The translations under genes and the position numbers were made by a program. DNA of 64,000 nt from an uncultured Bacteroidota bacterium (GTDB lineage Bacteria; Bacteroidota; Bacteroidia; Bacteroidales; F082): NCBI GenBank assembly GCA_903891085.1, contig CAITDJ010000032.1, positions 52,465 through 116,464 on the forward strand, in the 5' to 3' direction. Below are positions 62,102-64,000 of the stretch, piece after piece. The notes below the pieces were generated by a model that did no database searches, was not told where the DNA came from, and saw only the letters and a list, made by a program, of their open reading frames with translations. Each line of letters opens with the position of its first letter. Within the stretch, counting starts at the first letter, position 1.

Positions 62102-64000
62102 GTTTTCAATAAATTATGTTCCTGTAGGATAGCAATCGTTTTATTGAGTTCTGATTCAAGTTTCTTGGCTTCGCTGATATCAATAAAGGTGATTACCAAT
62201 CCGTCGATATGGTCATCGTGGGTGCGGTAAGGCATAATGCGAACGGTGAACCATCGTTGGTCGTGGGTAGCAATGTCTGTTTCCTTAAACATCAGCGTAC
62301 GGAGTACTTCCTGCGCATCTTTCGTCATATTGGGATATTGCAGATCAGAAACCATATCGGTAAAGGGTCGGCCGATATCCGTCAGCCGAAGTTTGAATAA
62401 TTTGGTTACCTGATCTGTAAAACGCCTGATATACATGTCTTTATCGAGAAATAGCGTAGCGATATCGGTGCTGTTCAGCAGGTTTTTCATATCGTTGTTC
62501 GCTACCAGAAAATCGCTTATTTTGCTTTGCAACTCAATATTTACCGTTTGCAGTTCTTCGTTCAGACTCTGCATTTCTTCTTTCGATGTGGTGAGTTCCT
62601 CATTTGTTGACTGGAGTTCTTCGTTGGTCGATTGCATTTCTTCGTTGGTCGACTTCAATTCTTCCTGCGTTGTCATCATTTCTTCGCGTGAGCGCTGCAA
62701 CTCTTCGTTGATACGCTGCAATTCAGCAATAAGCTCTAGTTCACGCAAAGTAGCGTCCTGAATTCCTTTATTGGATTTCCTTTTTGCTGTTTTCGGAACA
62801 TCAGGTACATCCGAAAAAACAATCATGATGCTTCCTTTGATGGCCTCGGGTTTTTCAATTAACTGAAAGCTCACATCGACCATCTGTGTGCCACCATTGG
62901 TGTCGATTTTTATATGGTGAAGTTTAACAGCCTCATAATTTTGTTTCGCCTTGCGAATGGCACCTGGCAGTTCGTTGCGCAGGCCTTCACGGGCCATGGT
63001 GTAAATATTCATATTGGCTTTGCCGGCAGCGGGTTCGAGATATTTACCTGTCCGTCCCGAGATATAAATAATATCACCATCTGAGTTAATCAGTACGCTG
63101 GCTGGTGCATATTGCTGCAGAATAATCTGGTCGGCAAGGCTTTGAATATTATCTGTTTCTTTTGCTAGCATTTTGTTTTCTTTGCTTGGTTTACTGGAGT
63201 GTGAAAATGAGTCCGGGAAATCGATCAATTCTTTCTTTACAACGTTTGAGCTGCGTTTATAGAGTTTCAGTTTAGGATCAATGGCTGTAAAAAGCATATT
63301 TTGTGAGTTTTCATTTTCAGCGCTTCCAAGCAGCATAATCCTGCCGGAATTCAGGCTGTAATGGAACAGACTCATTAGTTTTTTTTGCAATTCGGGCTCC
63401 ATATAGATCAGCACATTGCGGCACAAAAGGAGGTCGAGCTTGGTGAATGGCGGATCTTTGATCATATCATGCGGGGCAAAAACGACCATTTCGCGGATGG
63501 CTGTGTTTACGCGAAAGCCGTTTTCGTTGATGGTGAAAAACTGACTGATCCGTTCGGGAGAAACATCGGCCACGATGTTTGAACTAAAATGTCCTTTTCT
63601 GGCAATCTCGACAGCATCACTATTGATATCCGTAGCAAAAATCTGCAGGGTGAAATTTTTATCATGAACCACTTTATCATAGGCCTCCTTAAAGACGATT
63701 GCCAGTGAATAGGCCTCTTCACCTGTTGAACAACCTGTAACCCATGCCCTGATAATATGGCCGTTAGACATTTCCTCAAATAATTGAGGAAAAATGCTTT
63801 CCTTCAGTTTTTCCCATACCGCTGCATCCCGAAAAAAACTGGTGACTCCAATCAGTAATTCTTTAAACAGGATGTCCAGTTCTTTCGGGTTTTCCTGTAA
63901 GAAGCGAACGTATTGATTTATTTTATCAATCTGATGAACACCCATCCGTCTTTCGATCCGACGGAAAAGCGTGTTTTTCTTGTAAAGCGAAAAATCGTGC
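62098..64000 (-). CDS. CheR-type methyltransferase with PAS domain, 5' end outside window
   Basis: At least 633 residues; the frame is open to the right border. The border codons read [19 protein letters not shown], the classical start of a CheR domain, so a CheB methylesterase domain is likely to lie just outside, as in CheB/CheR fusions. The CheR part has [64 protein letters not shown] and LLGSAEN. A PAS domain (about 330-400), a long coiled coil of repeated S-T-N-E-E-L-Q heptads (about 430-495), and a second PAS (about 505-590) follow. It would set the methylation level of a chemotaxis-like signalling pathway. Coupled to the hybrid kinase by ATGA. Confidence 0.92.
   Translation of the reverse strand, partial: HDFSLYKKNTLFRRIERRMGVHQIDKINQYVRFLQENPKELDILFKELLIGVTSFFRDAAVWEKLKESIFPQLFEEMSNGHIIRAWVTGCSTGEEAYSLAIVFKEAYDKVVHDKNFTLQIFATDINSDAVEIARKGHFSSNIVADVSPERISQFFTINENGFRVNTAIREMVVFAPHDMIKDPPFTKLDLLLCRNVLIYMEPELQKKLMSLFHYSLNSGRIMLLGSAENENSQNMLFTAIDPKLKLYKRSSNVVKKELIDFPDSFSHSSKPSKENKMLAKETDNIQSLADQIILQQYAPASVLINSDGDIIYISGRTGKYLEPAAGKANMNIYTMAREGLRNELPGAIRKAKQNYEAVKLHHIKIDTNGGTQMVDVSFQLIEKPEAIKGSIMIVFSDVPDVPKTAKRKSNKGIQDATLRELELIAELQRINEELQRSREEMMTTQEELKSTNEEMQSTNEELQSTNEELTTSKEEMQSLNEELQTVNIELQSKISDFLVANNDMKNLLNSTDIATLFLDKDMYIRRFTDQVTKLFKLRLTDIGRPFTDMVSDLQYPNMTKDAQEVLRTLMFKETDIATHDQRWFTVRIMPYRTHDDHIDGLVITFIDISEAKKLESELNKTIAILQEHNLLKT

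Overview
The window is a gene-dense chromosomal segment of a member of the Bacteroidota, most likely an anaerobic or facultative Bacteroidales/Marinilabiliales-type organism. The evidence is direct: many upstream regions carry the phylum-specific -7 box TAnnTTTG instead of Shine-Dalgarno sites; proteins end in type IX secretion (T9SS) sorting domains; there are a TonB receptor with a carboxypeptidase-like N-terminal domain, a BT_3928-family protein next to folP, DUF1599 and tpiA, and an NAD-type acyl-CoA/citrate metabolism without respiratory-chain genes in view. No rRNA, tRNA or CRISPR array was recognised.

Layout. 1-11.4 kb is housekeeping: folP (partial, minus strand) diverges from DUF1599 - BT_3928 family - orphan DppB-like permease - tpiA - prmA - a 1493-residue secreted protein of unknown function - plsY - dnaN, closed by a clear terminator. 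11.5-16.8 kb holds envelope proteins (DUF2271 lipoprotein, TonB receptor, beta-barrel, LVIVD-repeat lipoprotein). 16.9-22.4 kb holds a cysteine-rich zinc-ribbon gene and a hypF-hypC-hypD-hypE operon for [NiFe]-hydrogenase cofactor assembly, without hydrogenase structural genes in view. 22.8-28.7 kb is a TPR/LuxR-type membrane regulator followed by four co-directional exported proteins, one of them OmpA-like. 29.2-41.3 kb is mixed: ABC-F ATPase, VF530 protein, WalJ-type metallo-hydrolase, PAS sensor kinase, arginase-family enzyme, S1-domain protein, glutaryl-CoA dehydrogenase, methyltransferase, YCII protein.

41.4-50.1 kb is the most rearranged part. A GH18 glycosidase with a T9SS tail and a porin-like gene are followed by two decayed copies of their junction, by a 345-bp direct repeat with about 94% identity, and by a 985-residue T9SS protein with five exact-length 258-bp repeats lying between the repeat copies; a full GH47 alpha-mannosidase gene closes the region. 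GH18 plus GH47 suggests attack on high-mannose N-glycans.

50.4-59.6 kb is a tricarboxylate block: NAD-type isocitrate dehydrogenase, an HD-family protein lacking the H of its HD pair, two different single-chain LeuC-LeuD type hydratases, then on the other strand citrate lyase as CitF plus a CitD-CitE fusion. A REP-associated Y1 transposase with flanking hairpins sits between the two convergent groups. 60-64 kb ends with a CheB/CheR-PAS protein (5' end outside the window) translationally coupled to a hybrid histidine kinase.

The best candidates for something undescribed are the triple junction/direct-repeat locus, the heptanucleotide arrays that begin right behind stop codons, and the double LeuCD / HD / citrate-lyase block.
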